Below, piece after piece: positions 33,945-44,436 of a stretch of DNA of 64,000 bases. Location of the stretch: positions 1,385,334-1,449,333 of the forward strand of contig MU004185.1 in assembly GCA_010093605.1 (NCBI GenBank), written 5' to 3'. The stretch comes from Lophium mytilinum (lineage: Eukaryota > Ascomycota > Dothideomycetes > Mytilinidiales > Mytilinidiaceae). The notes under the pieces were generated by a model that was not told where the DNA came from, ran no database searches, and saw nothing but the letters and a program-made list of their open reading frames with translations. The position numbers and the translations under genes are program-made. The stretch's first letter is position 1. Every line of letters starts with the position of its first letter.

Positions 33945-35316
33945 TCATAGCAGAGGGTTAGATCGGTACTCTGGCACAACCCCATTCGTCTGGGACTTCT
34001 CGGCTTGGTTCTCGGCGTCGAGTCCGTTCTCAACGGCCGGTTCTTGATCCATGAGCCACTTTTCGGCCTCGAGGGCTGCCACACATCCAGAGCCTGCCAC
34101 TAGTTAGCTTTTGTGTACTGCAGATGAGAACTCGAGATCTACTGACCTGCACTCGTGATGGCCTGTCTGTACCGCTTATCTTGTACGTCTCCGGCGGCGA
34201 ACACGCCCTCGACGCTAGTTAGACCTCTACCGGCCTGTGTGATGAGATAGCCATCCTCGTCCATGTCAAGCTGCCCCTTGAAGAGTGTGGTTGCTGGGTC
34301 GTGTCCCACAGCGTAGAACAGACCCCTTGCTTCGATTTCTTGCTCCTCTCCAGTGACGTTGTTCTTGATAACAAGAGATGACATGAGCCCATTCTTTTTC
34401 TCCTCGCCCTTTATAAGCACACCGCTATGGTTGAACTTGACCTCAACCTTCGGGTGCGTCGTCAGACGGCGCGCGTTTGTCCTGCTGGCCCGTAGTTTGT
34501 CCCTCCGTACCAGGACTGTAACCTTCTTGGCCTTCTTCGTCAGATACAATGCCTCTTCAACGGCTGAGTCGCCTCCACCAATGACAACCAAAGACTGATC
34601 TCTGAACATGGGCAGCGAGCCATCGCAAACAGCGCATGCTGAAACACCATTGCCCCAGTACTGGGTTTCTCCGGGCAAATCAAGCCTTCGAGCCTTTGCG
34701 CCTGTGGCGATTATCACCGAGTCCGCGGTGTGCTCCTCCGGTTCGATCTCCTCATCGTCTCCCATGGGGTGTAGCCAGTATTTGAAAGGGCGGGTCTTTA
34801 GGTCGATTTTCGCGACAGTCTGGGATACGATCTCGGTGCCGCATTCTTCGGATTGTTCGCGCATTTGGTCCTACATCGCGAGGTCTATTAGCCGGTTTCC
34901 TTATAATCTTGTAAGGGAAAAATAGGGCTTACCATCAATTTACCGCCCTGGATCTTCTTGAAGCCGGGGTAGTTCTCGACTTCGTCCGTGGTGGTCAATT
35001 GTCCGCCGGCAGCGATTCCGAGCGCGAGGAAGCCTTCGTATAGGACCGCTATTCCAAGATTAGCCAATATCCACACGGCCACGAGGGATCAAAGTACACA
35101 CGATTCAGATCAGCCCGAGCGGCATAAATGGCGGCTGTATGGCCAGCTGGGCCGGAGCTGTAGTCTGTCTGTCAGCATGTGTTGCCAGACAAGAGGTGTC
35201 GCGTGTGTGGGGAGCAACAACGCGTTTGACGTACCCAATGACTGCCGGTTCTGTTAGCAATGGGCTTTCTAGCGGCAAGACTGGAGGCGAAACTTACTGA
35301 CAACTTTCGAATGCAT
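33945..35316 (-). CDS. TRR1: Thioredoxin reductase (low-Mr, NADPH-dependent)
   Basis: Six exons, 35298-35316 (19 nt), 35235-35241 (7 nt), 35102-35157, 34933-35048, 34147-34870 and 33945-34093, give 356 aa. The enzyme moves electrons from NADPH through FAD and a CxxC pair to thioredoxin in the cytosol. Splicing reconstitutes the FAD motif [21 protein letters not shown], then [25 protein letters not shown] and [15 protein letters not shown]. Exon 5 carries the redox site SACAVCDG, the NADPH motif [12 protein letters not shown] with VRRD, and [21 protein letters not shown]. The last exon gives [13 protein letters not shown] and an acidic tail. The 7-nt microexon supplies only the isoleucines of VVIIG, but it is required to keep frame. 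A single TRR1 is usually essential in ascomycetes. It could also be a cluster-type GliT-like reductase, but the close match to TRR1 blocks and the housekeeping setting argue against that. Confidence 0.95.
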
Positions 35317-36335
35317 ATTCCGGGAGCCTCTGGCGACTGTAGATAGAGGTTTAGGAAGTTGAGGGAGCCCCGCGGCAGCCGAGTTTCGCTGCTGGAACGA
35401 TGCGGCTGCTGCGATCGGGATTGCAAGGGAAGATAATATGGGAGAGGCACTGGCTCTGCGAAGAGTTGAGGCGAACAGGATGGCGGCTGGCGAGGTGGGT
35501 TGCTTTGTTGTACTTATTCACTCGGGCACGAGGGGTGTTGTCCGAGGCTGTCGAAGATCTTTATAGAGCCAATAGTGGGGGAATCCTCTAGAAGTTCGAT
35601 GTGCAGTGACAATTACTCTGGCGCAAGGTGTAGGGTATGGCGTGGATTTGTGAGGGCAGGGAGTGACAGATGATGAAGTAGATCGTGGTGAGTTGCAAGA
35701 CAAATGTAAATTTGGTTGCGATATCGCCATCGATGCCGATGGCCGTCTAGCCCTCCCGCCCTGCTTACGAACCGCGACTTCGAGACCTTTGGGGATTTAT
35801 CACGCCCGAAACCCCACCGACAGAGCCTGTCCCACCTCTATTTGTCCATGCTATTCTGGACCCTTCGTCCGGTGCGTGATTCAGGAGCCGAGCCGAAATA
35901 CTACCTCCTACATACAAATATGCGCCTCGGAACTTCAGCCGACCAGGATACAAAGAGTACTAACACTGGCGGGCCTGGAAACAGTGCATTGTCATCAATA
36001 CTTACCCCTTGTGACCATGTTCTATTCGCTCTCTTAGTGCTTTAATCAATGTGCGATAACTGGATGATGCGAGGTCGTTAAACCGTTCATACGGTAAACT
36101 TAAGGCCATCTGAGACATCAGAACGGCGCATACAAACTGGACGTGTGACCTGTCGCTCCAGATCGGTGTCGCTCCTTCGAGGTCTACAAGCAGCAGAAAG
36201 GGAGTATATGCAGATACATAACAAGGCACTATCACGACGTCATAGGACTTCGCATGTATAAGCGGGATGCGCGATTCCGAATCAACGTCTCAGCCCTGTT
36301 AGGCCTGTGTACAGCAGATCCACTATGATATACCA
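35317..36335. other. Intergenic TRR1 promoter region
   Basis: About 1 kb upstream of TRR1 and downstream of TRM82. The frame directly upstream of the TRR1 start is open but out of phase with it, so there is no evidence here for an extended mitochondrial form. Small open frames at 35663-36045 lack recognisable content. Confidence 0.5.
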
Positions 36336-38102
36336 CTAGTCCTCCGCACCCGCTCGCTTTCTCAAGTTCTCAATACCGTAAAAGATGTCCTGCAACGCAG
36401 CTTGTTTCCCAGGATTCTCCGCATTGGCCACTTCCACCTCTCTTCCAAGCAGACCATCGCCTTGTGCCTGGTCATTGAGCTGTTCGAGTATTACGTCTAG
36501 TATGGATGTAATACTATATCCACCACTTGAACCTGGCGAAAATGCTTGTATCCGATGTGGAACGTCCTATGGCAGTTATTAATTATGATCATGGAGAGAC
36601 GGGTGAAGTGGCTAGCCACTCACTTCTTTCTGACGCAGCATTGTGGTAGATCCGGGCTCACGTGTATGGTCGATAGACACTATGATGACCTCCGTGCTCT
36701 GGCCAGATTCCAAGAGCGTCAGGTCCAGAGGATTTCCAACTAATGGGAGAGTCTGCTGCAGACTAGAGACCTTCTTTTCGCTATCAATCTTGAAAAGAAA
36801 CAAGGCTGGTACCCCTTCACAGGTCACAAGCACGCTATCCTAGCCTAGGCTTAGCGATCGGTATGGACTAAAGCAGTATGAGAGATATTACCCTTGAGGA
36901 TGAAGACGGAATCGCCCAGATACCTGAAACAGCAACTTTAAGGTCTCCTTCACTCTCCTGTGGCGGTCTAGCATGCTGGGGATGTGCTTTGAAGAAATCC
37001 AGCACTGGCTGCTTGATACTGATCTTTTCCAGCATACGACTGTTCAGCCAATCCCAGACAATGAGATCATCATCTCCACCACCGGATATGAGGTCTCCAG
37101 AACCTGTCAGACAGAGCTTGCTGACGAACTCCCGGTGGCCTTGACAAAAGCCTTCAATGATATGAGACTGGGGGGGTCCTCGCGATATGCGAATATGTTC
37201 GTCACGATCGGCAGTAAAGATATAGGTACGGGGCTTTGCTTCTGCCTTTTCTCCTGCGATTTCAGCGTACAAAATGTCAGTAAGCATTGACACATGCCCC
37301 AAAAGGAGGTCATGTTTGAACTTGAGAGGCCCCTTCGTCTTAGGCTGAAGTTTCTGCTTAAGTTGGTCCTCGAGAGCTTTTCGATTTCGTCCCGAGTGGA
37401 CTGTAAGTGGGGTCGCCGTGGGAACGAAAGACGCTGATGTTTCCTTCTTCTCCTGCGCGGCCACGAAAATGTCGTCGGCATCTGTGGGAGACGGTACGAG
37501 TGGGAGGGCGTAGACATCTCCGAACTTGTCTGCACAAAGAATAGTCGCGTCGTTTTCAATTAGTGTCACCGCGCAGGGCCGCTTTGGCATAGGCCTTGAA
37601 CAGTGTTAATTATACAATCGTCAAATGCAAGACACGTGTCTCACCTTTCACTTAAGGGTTCCAGTCGACCGGTCAGGTCGAGGCGAAATACACGAAGACA
37701 TTTGTCTTCTGCAGTGACGGCAACGAGATGCTGATAATCGCTGGTGACCACTAACTTGGACACATTGGGAGGTTCTTCTGCCTGTTTCGATAGCTTCACC
37801 TTCTTCCCGGGTGGTTCTTGCGGCTCGTCTGCGTGCACAGGCTCCTAACAATGCTTAGCTCTCACTCGTTATACGTGACAGTCTTCTGCCTGAAAGAATC
37901 AGATCAACGTTTCATCAAATCCCCCAATTCAAGGGTTTTCACTCACTACAGGCTCTGATATCTTCTGTGACGACCAAACGGATGTAGCGCCGCTGGAATG
38001 GCAGGAGTAAATTCTCGGGCCACTTGCAGCAAGCAGTACCCACGAGCTGTGATCCTGCGGGTCTGGTCTACAAGCCTGGACACACTGGAAAGGAACTGCC
38101 AT
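36336..38102 (-). CDS. TRM82: tRNA m7G46 methyltransferase non-catalytic subunit Trm82
   Basis: Five exons, 37947-38102, 37645-37844, 36892-37594, 36624-36839 and 36336-36566, give 501 aa with matching phases. Trm82 is a WD40 protein that stabilises the catalytic subunit Trm8 for N7-methylation of G46 in tRNA. Recognisable parts: MAVPFQCVQACRPDPQ start, KLVVTSDYQHLVAVTAEDKCLRVF, KRPCAVTLIENDATILCADKFGDVYALPL, LLLGHVSMLTDILYAEI, YIFTADRDEHIRISRGPPQSHIIEGFCQGHREFVSKLCL, LISGGGDDDLIVWDW, and the C-terminal IFYGIENLRKR. Exon 4 was taken from an ACTAG-type acceptor at 36840 to keep frame into DSVLVTCEGVPALFLFK. Filamentous-fungal copies have an insert after the second blade as here. Head-to-head with RPP0. 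Confidence 0.94.
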
Positions 38103-38337
38103 CTTTCCTTTCGTACGGATGAAGTGATGTTAGAGGACTGGAGTCAGTTATGTGATCTGCATAAATTGTTCAAGTTAGCCTTGCTCAACGCGGCTAGCGC
38201 TCGCTTCGCACGGGCCCCCACTCCATTTTGCTTTCACGACATCTTGGAGAGCTGCCGGGCCAACTCCATCGTCTCTCCATAATTCAACAACACACGTTCA
38301 AGTCCTTAAACATCCCGGATTCTCATATACGAAGATC
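38103..38337. promoter_or_regulatory. Shared promoter TRM82/RPP0
   Basis: 235 bp between two divergent ATGs of translation-related genes. The RPP0-proximal part is pyrimidine-rich (CATCGTCTCTCC), as in many fungal ribosomal protein leaders. Confidence 0.5.
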
Positions 38338-39503
38338 ATGGGGGGCAGAACCGCCAACAAAGCCGGCTACTTCGACAAGCTCAAGGCTCTCCTCGAGGGT
38401 AGGCGTCTCCTCCCGCGCATCTATGGTGCCAGCAATTGACCTTCGCGTAGAGTACAAGAGCATCTTCGTCGTCACTGTCGACAATGTCTCGTCCCAGCAG
38501 ATGCACGAGATCAGGCAGAGCCTCCGTGGTGAGGGTGTCGTCCTGATGGGGAAGAACACCATGGTGCGCCGCGCCATCAAGGGCTTCATCGCCGAGAGCC
38601 CAGAGTACGAGCGCATTCTTCCCCACGTTAAGGGTAAGCGCTGCTGTCTGGTTCTGTATTACTGGCATTCGCTGATCTGCTGTAGGCAATGTCGGATTCG
38701 TCTTCACCAACGCCGACTTGAAGGAGACTCGCGACAAGATTCTCTCCAACCGTGTCGCGGCTCCCGCTCGTGCTGGTGCTATGGCTCCCCTCGAGTACGT
38801 ACAAATCTGAGGTTAAAGGCTAGAGAGCATGGATGTTGACTGAATGTGTAGCGTCTACGTTCCTGCTGGTAACACCGGTATGGAGCCCGGTAAGACCTCG
38901 TTCTTCCAGGCTCTCGGTGTCCCCACCAAGATTGCTCGTGGTACCATCGAAATCACCACGGACTTGAAGCTCGTCGAGGGCGGAACCAAGGTCGGAGCTT
39001 CCGAAGCTACTTTGTTGAACATGCTGAACATCAGGTATGTATCTGCTGAACTCCCTCGGGTCACAACGGAGGGCTAATGCCGAAACAGTCCCTTCACCTA
39101 CGGTATGGGCATCTCGCAGATCTACGACAACGGTCAGACTTTCGCGTCCGACGTTTTGGATATCGAGGAATCTCAGCTCCTCAAGGCGTTCTCCTCCGCC
39201 ATTGCCACCATTGCTACGATCTCGCTCGCGACTGGCTACCCCACCCTGCCATCTGTCATCCACTCTGTCGTCAACTCCTACAAGAAGGTCCTTGCTGTTG
39301 CTATTGAGACTGAATACGGCTGGGATGAGATTGAGGAGCTCAAGGATCGCATCCAGAACCCTGACAAGTACGCGTCTGCTGGACCCACCACTACCTCCGG
39401 TGGAGGAGATGCCGCACCTACCAGCGGCTCTGGCCCAGCTGAGCCCGAACCGGAAGCGGAAGAGTCGGAAGATGAGGACATGGGCTTTGGTCTCTTTGAT
39501 TAG
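38338..39503 (+). CDS. RPP0: 60S ribosomal stalk protein P0 (uL10)
   Basis: Five exons, 38338-38398, 38451-38633, 38686-38794, 38852-39034 and 39089-39503, give 316 aa. P0 forms the base of the ribosomal P-stalk, binding 28S rRNA and two P1/P2 dimers and recruiting elongation factors. Features are [40 protein letters not shown] and [17 protein letters not shown] (rRNA-binding part), then [32 protein letters not shown] (domain II), [15 protein letters not shown], and the acidic C-terminal signature [14 protein letters not shown] shared by all P-proteins. Four introns near the 5' half is usual for ribosomal protein genes in filamentous ascomycetes. Confidence 0.98.
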
Positions 39504-40013
39504 AGAATTCATCGCAATTTCTTCAAGGCGTTGTCACGATACAACCTCCATGAAATTCGGCTCAGGTACAGAACATGCTCATGAGTGAAGACTCAGCCCA
39601 AAACTTTAAAATCAAACCAAGAATACTATGAAGCAGTGATGTCTTTTTGATCAGGATTGAGCAGCAAACATCTCGGCCACTATACATACTCAGGTACGTT
39701 CTTCTTCTTTCATTTATTTCCCGCGGATGATTACACATTTTTAACCCTGAGTTCTTCAATGAGGATTCAAACGCAACAACAACTCTAATTTTTTTATGAC
39801 GCACTACAACTCGATACAAATCTATGTTCTGTTTGCTAGTCTTTGTACTAATCGAGTTCCATAGACACCCGTAGATCTCGTTCGATCAGCCAATGCCCGT
39901 GACTACCATGCTCGAGCCACAGGTCTTGACATACCATCTCTATTCGTGTGAGCGTCTGTGACATGGACTGTGTCAAGCCATATGCGCCGCTTTCACGCTC
40001 TGACATGCTTCTC
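39504..40013. other. Convergent intergenic region RPP0/GNAT
   Basis: About 510 bp of AT-rich 3' flanking sequence; no gene seen. Confidence 0.6.
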
Positions 40014-41108
40014 CTACAATCGCCCCAAATCCAGTCTCACCCAGTAAACAGTCCACCAAGGCTTTCCTCCCAGACTCTTGCAAACGCTCTCACTCTGAAC
40101 ATTACCCTGATAAACATCCGCGTGTGCCCAATCATCTTGGTTTTCCTCATCCTCTGCAGTGTTTGAGACATTATCCCTGAACAGCTTCGAAGCGAGAGAC
40201 TTGGCAATCCCACGGCCTCTGAATTCCGGCTTGACATGGAGAGACGACAAGCTTCCATCATGCCCCAAAAACACCCATGCAATCGGCTTCTCAGAATTCG
40301 ATGGGAACACAGCAAGACTCTTCAACTGCAGCAAGGTCGCAGCTGCACGCGGGATAGCGGTCCCAGCTTGCACAGTCGCGATATCTTGAGCGCGAACTTC
40401 GCCCCACCGTAGTCCTTCTGGCAGTGGCTTCGGAGTAGGCGTGCTGGATACTTTCAAGATGAATTTCCCGCATGGTGCGTTGAGACCGGGAAACTCCTCA
40501 CGCACGAGGTGCCGCTCGGTGAGGACGGGTAGAAGCTTCGAGTTCAGGGTTCCCAGCGTTAACACCGTTGGGATCAGGAGGTGGGTGAGGTACGCAACGG
40601 GTGGAACGTCTTCTATAGAGAGACTAAGGCCTTTGAAGCTCTGTAACGAGGTTGCGGTGGCGGCTAGGTCGAGGTGTTTCTGGTTCTCCGGACGGATCGG
40701 GGGGAGAGGGAAGGTGGAGGCGTGGCGGAGGGTAGATAGGAATAAGGAAGTGCAAGTAGGACATGATAACTTTTCTGCGTTCTCGGTCTCATCACTGCCT
40801 TGTGAAGCTGATTCGACGCCGTGACTAGCATGCTCAGGTACTTCGCCGCTTACAAACACCCACATCTCGGTCTCGGGGCGGGATGAACGGTCGAAGAAGC
40901 AGGCTGCGAAGCATTTCGGCCATTGTGGAGCGGTAGAACTTTCTTGTTCTGCGGGCGGGAAGGTAGCTAAGACGTGAGCAGTCGGGCTTTGGATCTGAGC
41001 TTGTATCCGTCGGTACAGCGGGATGCTGTATGGGAGGTATGAACGGAGTGCTTGGAGGAGAAGAGGGGAGGTGGCGGGGTGCTCGTAGACTTTGTCGGTG
41101 TACGACAT
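40014..41108 (-). CDS. GNAT-family N-acetyltransferase (FR47-like)
   Basis: Single exon, 364 aa from the first ATG; the frame is open a little further upstream but only with a non-ATG codon. The C-terminal third is a GNAT fold: AWVFLGHDGSLSSLHVKPEFRGRGIAKSLASKLF contains beta-4 and the acetyl-CoA loop R-G-R-G-I-A (about residue 305), followed by DVYQGNVQSESVCKSLGGKPWWTVYWVRL, typical of the FR47 and glycine-N-acyltransferase-like group. The N-terminal two thirds are not obviously conserved, as in many fungal members (PYSIPLYRRIQAQIQSP and an insert with a CPTC pair). The substrate is unknown. No pathway context is given by its neighbours. Confidence 0.82.
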   Translation of the reverse strand: MSYTDKVYEHPATSPLLLQALRSYLPYSIPLYRRIQAQIQSPTAHVLATFPPAEQESSTAPQWPKCFAACFFDRSSRPETEMWVFVSGEVPEHASHGVESASQGSDETENAEKLSCPTCTSLFLSTLRHASTFPLPPIRPENQKHLDLAATATSLQSFKGLSLSIEDVPPVAYLTHLLIPTVLTLGTLNSKLLPVLTERHLVREEFPGLNAPCGKFILKVSSTPTPKPLPEGLRWGEVRAQDIATVQAGTAIPRAAATLLQLKSLAVFPSNSEKPIAWVFLGHDGSLSSLHVKPEFRGRGIAKSLASKLFRDNVSNTAEDEENQDDWAHADVYQGNVQSESVCKSLGGKPWWTVYWVRLDLGRL

Positions 41109-42722
41109 TGTAGAGGCTGAGTTGCGCAGTCTTTTGGTGTTGATGGAACTGTTATATCCAGGCGTGTTCAAGGATCATTTTGAGTCATACAGAGGCTTGA
41201 AGGATTTCAGCACTCGTGCATGACGAATATAGACTGTTGTCCAAAGTTGACGTTCGGTCACCTAGCGCGAAAACCAAAACAGACACTACCGTACAAGGTA
41301 ACGAGTTCGGGTGTCTTAGGGTAGGAACAGTAATCTTCTAGCCAATGGATTTTTTAGCCGGTCAGAAGTCGGTCATAGCTAGAGAAAGATGGATACTAGG
41401 ATCGACTTTTATATCGCATTAGTTGACCGGACGTGAAGACGTTTGAGGACTTAGAGGACCTGCCTATTCTGTTAATAGTTTAGGGAGGTTTGGCGAAGGT
41501 GTGGAGGTTTTCTATGTCAAGGTGGTGCAAAGGCTTTCCCTCCAGATCATTCCCATCGAGTCAAACATACCTCCATCTTCAGCAGAAACGCCGTTACGCT
41601 TCTTGACTCGGTTCTGAAAATACATCAAAAGACCACAAGCAGTGACTGGGAAGTATACACAGATCCAATGCTTGCTCACGGAACCGACCAACAAGACGCA
41701 GGATGACAGAAGTAGCGACAGCCATAAATTCTAACCAGTCGAACACTTCTCTTGGAATGGATGAAGAGAGACCGCAGTATCATCTTTAGAATGCCATTGA
41801 GACTATTGATTACGAGTTCATCACAGCGCAAATATGCGTTCCACGGCGTCTGCATGTCTTGTGCATACAGAGATGCTTGAAACACGTGGAGTGTTCGGAA
41901 ACACAACCCCATAGGAATGGGCAATTTTGCATTCGTCTCTCGGGACCGTTGGCAGTAGTAGTTTGGTATAAGATGATATTGTCATATATGCGAGGTTCAA
42001 AACAGCTAGATTCTTATATAGAATAGTTCTAGCAACATGGGTCACACTCCCTTCCACTCTTTAAACCACAACCCTCACCACTTTTTTCTCAGCGATAAAA
42101 TCATCTCTTTCAAGAATCTTCCGTTCTCCCAAAAGCCAGGAAAGTAATGCAAGCAATGTCCGCCGATCATGGCTTACTCACACTCGCTCCATGCACCCCT
42201 CCTCCACAAAACCTCTAAAAATAGTACCCAAGTACTTGAGCCTTCATGTCGCACTACTCTGATCTTCCTGTTCTCCGCTCAAAGCAGCATGTCAAATACG
42301 CCATTATGCCCAGAATAAGGCTTACATACGGCTCCTCCGCTCCCAGAACGTTGTGCAGAGGTTGAGTAAACATTTCACGCCAGACACACTCACAAATGCG
42401 AAAGGCTAAACTCCGAAATCTCGTCTCCAATCCCACCCCAACGGGAGGTACCCGGTGCTCGGGCCGCTGGAAATACCGGGGATATGCATGCTGGACGTGC
42501 TGCATAGATTAAATGCAGGGTCTATAATTAACCTTACCGATCCTCTTTCGCGAGCGAATGCTTGGGATGTTCCAATTTGGAGGTGGGTCTTGGATTTACC
42601 AAGACGGCACTTCCTAGTAAGGCTAGGAGAAGGTGAGGATATAAGTTCGATCTTGCTGCTTCCGACAACGTAGGCCTCTTCACCACTTCTTTTCAAGTCA
42701 TCCTTCAATCAAGTTCGAAACC
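41109..42722. promoter_or_regulatory. Long divergent intergenic region GNAT/GH105
   Basis: About 1.6 kb with no convincing gene; small open frames of 60-100 codons overlap on the minus strand without recognisable content. The length of the upstream region of the GH105 gene suggests substrate-dependent regulation, as for other plant-biomass genes, but no specific regulator site was proven. Confidence 0.45.
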
Positions 42723-43843
42723 ATGGTTTCCGCCGCGCTGGTTGCGAAAGTCCTCTCTCAAGCTGTGACTCTAGCGGTGCATAGCTGGGAATACGGGACT
42801 GTGTGTGAAGCCTTGCTGGAATGGAAGAATCCCGAATGGTCTGTCTTCGGCGCAGATCCGTTTCCGGGTGGGAAACTGCCAGTCTTGAACGTGGACCAAG
42901 TGGACGCTTTGAGCTATGCCAAACCGCATATCCGGACGGATAACGACACACTCATCGATGGTGCTGGTGAGTACAACTCTGCTCGATATTCAGCAATAGA
43001 GCTTTATACTAATTACCCTATTCAGGTGCCGCAGGCGACCCAGCCTCTCTCGGCGTGCCAGCCCTCCTGATCGGGAAGACGGACAGCGTCTACACCGACG
43101 CCGCAGTCCGGCAAGAAAAGCACCTCATGAACGTGGTCCCGCGCTGGCCCAACGGCGCCATCTCCCAGCGTGAATCGCTCCCCGAGCTATGGGCAGACGA
43201 AGTGTACATGGCTCCTCCATTCCTAGCCTACTACGCGGTAGCAAAAAACAACCTGGCTCTAGCAAAAGAATCCGCTCGCCAATGTCTCCTCTACCGAGAC
43301 GTGCTTGTCACACCTACCGGGCCCTGGTACCACATCACCGGCCCGCAAACCACTGACTTCGGCCTCTGGAGCACCGGCAATGGTTGGGCCGCAGGAGGCA
43401 TGGCACGCGTCCTCGCCACCCTTCGCAAATCCCCCTTTGATAGCGCCACTAAGATTGAGCAGAGCTCCCTCACCGCCGCCATCAAGCACATCATCGACAG
43501 CGCCATAGCTCTCGACACTGATTCCTCCGGTCTGCTGCGAAACTACCTCAACGACACCACCTGGTTCGGCGAGATTTCGGGCACCGCGATGCTGACAGCG
43601 ACAACGTTCCGGCTGGCTGTGCTAGCGCCGGATAGCTTTGGCGGGAAGTATACGAAGTGGGCAGAGAAGAAGATGGGGATTGTGGACGCGGGGATTGACA
43701 CGGGGACGGGGATCGTAAGCCCGGCCATCAATCCGCTGAATTGGCATGACAAGACGCCGTTTGTGACGGGAAGTCCGGAGGGGCAGAGTTTTGTTGTGCT
43801 GATGCATGCGGCGTATAGGGATTGGAAGGCGAAGAAGAGGTGA
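42723..43843 (+). CDS. GH105-type unsaturated rhamnogalacturonyl hydrolase
   Basis: Exons 42723-42966 and 43026-43843 (59-nt intron, GTGAGT..TTCAG) give 353 aa. GH105 (YteR-like, six-hairpin fold) removes the unsaturated uronic acid left at the non-reducing end of pectin-derived oligosaccharides by lyases. Signature pieces are VPRWPNGAISQRESLPELWADEVYMAPPFLAYYA, which contains the W-x-D-x-x-YM block with the likely catalytic Asp, then TDFGLWSTGNGWAAGGMARVL and LLRNYLNDTTWFGEISGTAMLTATTFRLA. No strong signal peptide, so it may act inside the cell on imported disaccharides, as known members do. The last 13 codons, the stop and a few bases are tandemly duplicated (43-bp unit, 43806-43898). Confidence 0.88.
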
Positions 43844-43898
43844 TTTGAATGCGGCGTATAGGGATTGGAAGGCGAATAAGAGGTGATTTGAATGCGGA
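43806..43898 (+). repeat. 43-bp tandem duplication over the GH105 stop codon
   Basis: A 43-bp unit beginning ATGCGGCGTATAGGGATTGG is present twice (43806-43848 and 43849-43891), plus a third partial start. The two copies differ at one base (GAAGAAGAGG against GAATAAGAGG). The first copy encodes the final residues YRDWKAKKR and the stop; the second lies in the 3' UTR. It probably arose by replication slippage. Confidence 0.9.
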
Positions 43899-44436
43899 AG
43901 GGGAGGAAGATGCTCAAAGGTCTACTGAACGAATGAAGGAAGAAAAGTGATTTCTTTTAATGACGAAATGGTCTAAAGGTGGACTTTGATCGTCCCTCAG
44001 AAAGATGAATTATGATGGCTGATTACGTCTATCGATATTGATTTGAATGAAAAGTCTATGCAAACCTACTTGCTAACAGTGCTATTTTCCCTCTCAAACT
44101 TCTAGTATAGTCCTGACTTACTCCTCAAACAGCGGCGAGAGTCGTTTACAGCGTCTGTGTCCGCTCTCACTCTCTCACTCTCTCTCTCTCTAGAAGCTGG
44201 CCTCTCATCTGGAGCTCGCACGATGCACTGGAGCATGTCCAACGGTGGCGACCAAGTGTCCACAACCTCTTTTCCCAAGTGCCGCAAGACCCTCTGGGAC
44301 GGCTCTGCCTCTTATTTTAGGATGTTGTGTCTCATTTAGGGCTTGGACGATGCACTGGGGCACCTCAGAAAGTAGCAAACAGATATCCCGTTCCAGTCTT
44401 CTAGATGTGTTTTCTGATTCCATGTGTCCACTGGTC
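43844..44436. other. Convergent intergenic region GH105/7-TM gene
   Basis: About 590 bp; holds the second copy of the 43-bp duplication and a TC/CTCACT microsatellite at about 44163-44192. No gene seen. Confidence 0.6.

Noticed and set aside
35172-35450. N-terminally extended, mitochondrial form of thioredoxin reductase
   Set aside because: The upstream open frame is out of phase with the TRR1 start and lacks an ATG, so the short cytosolic start was kept.
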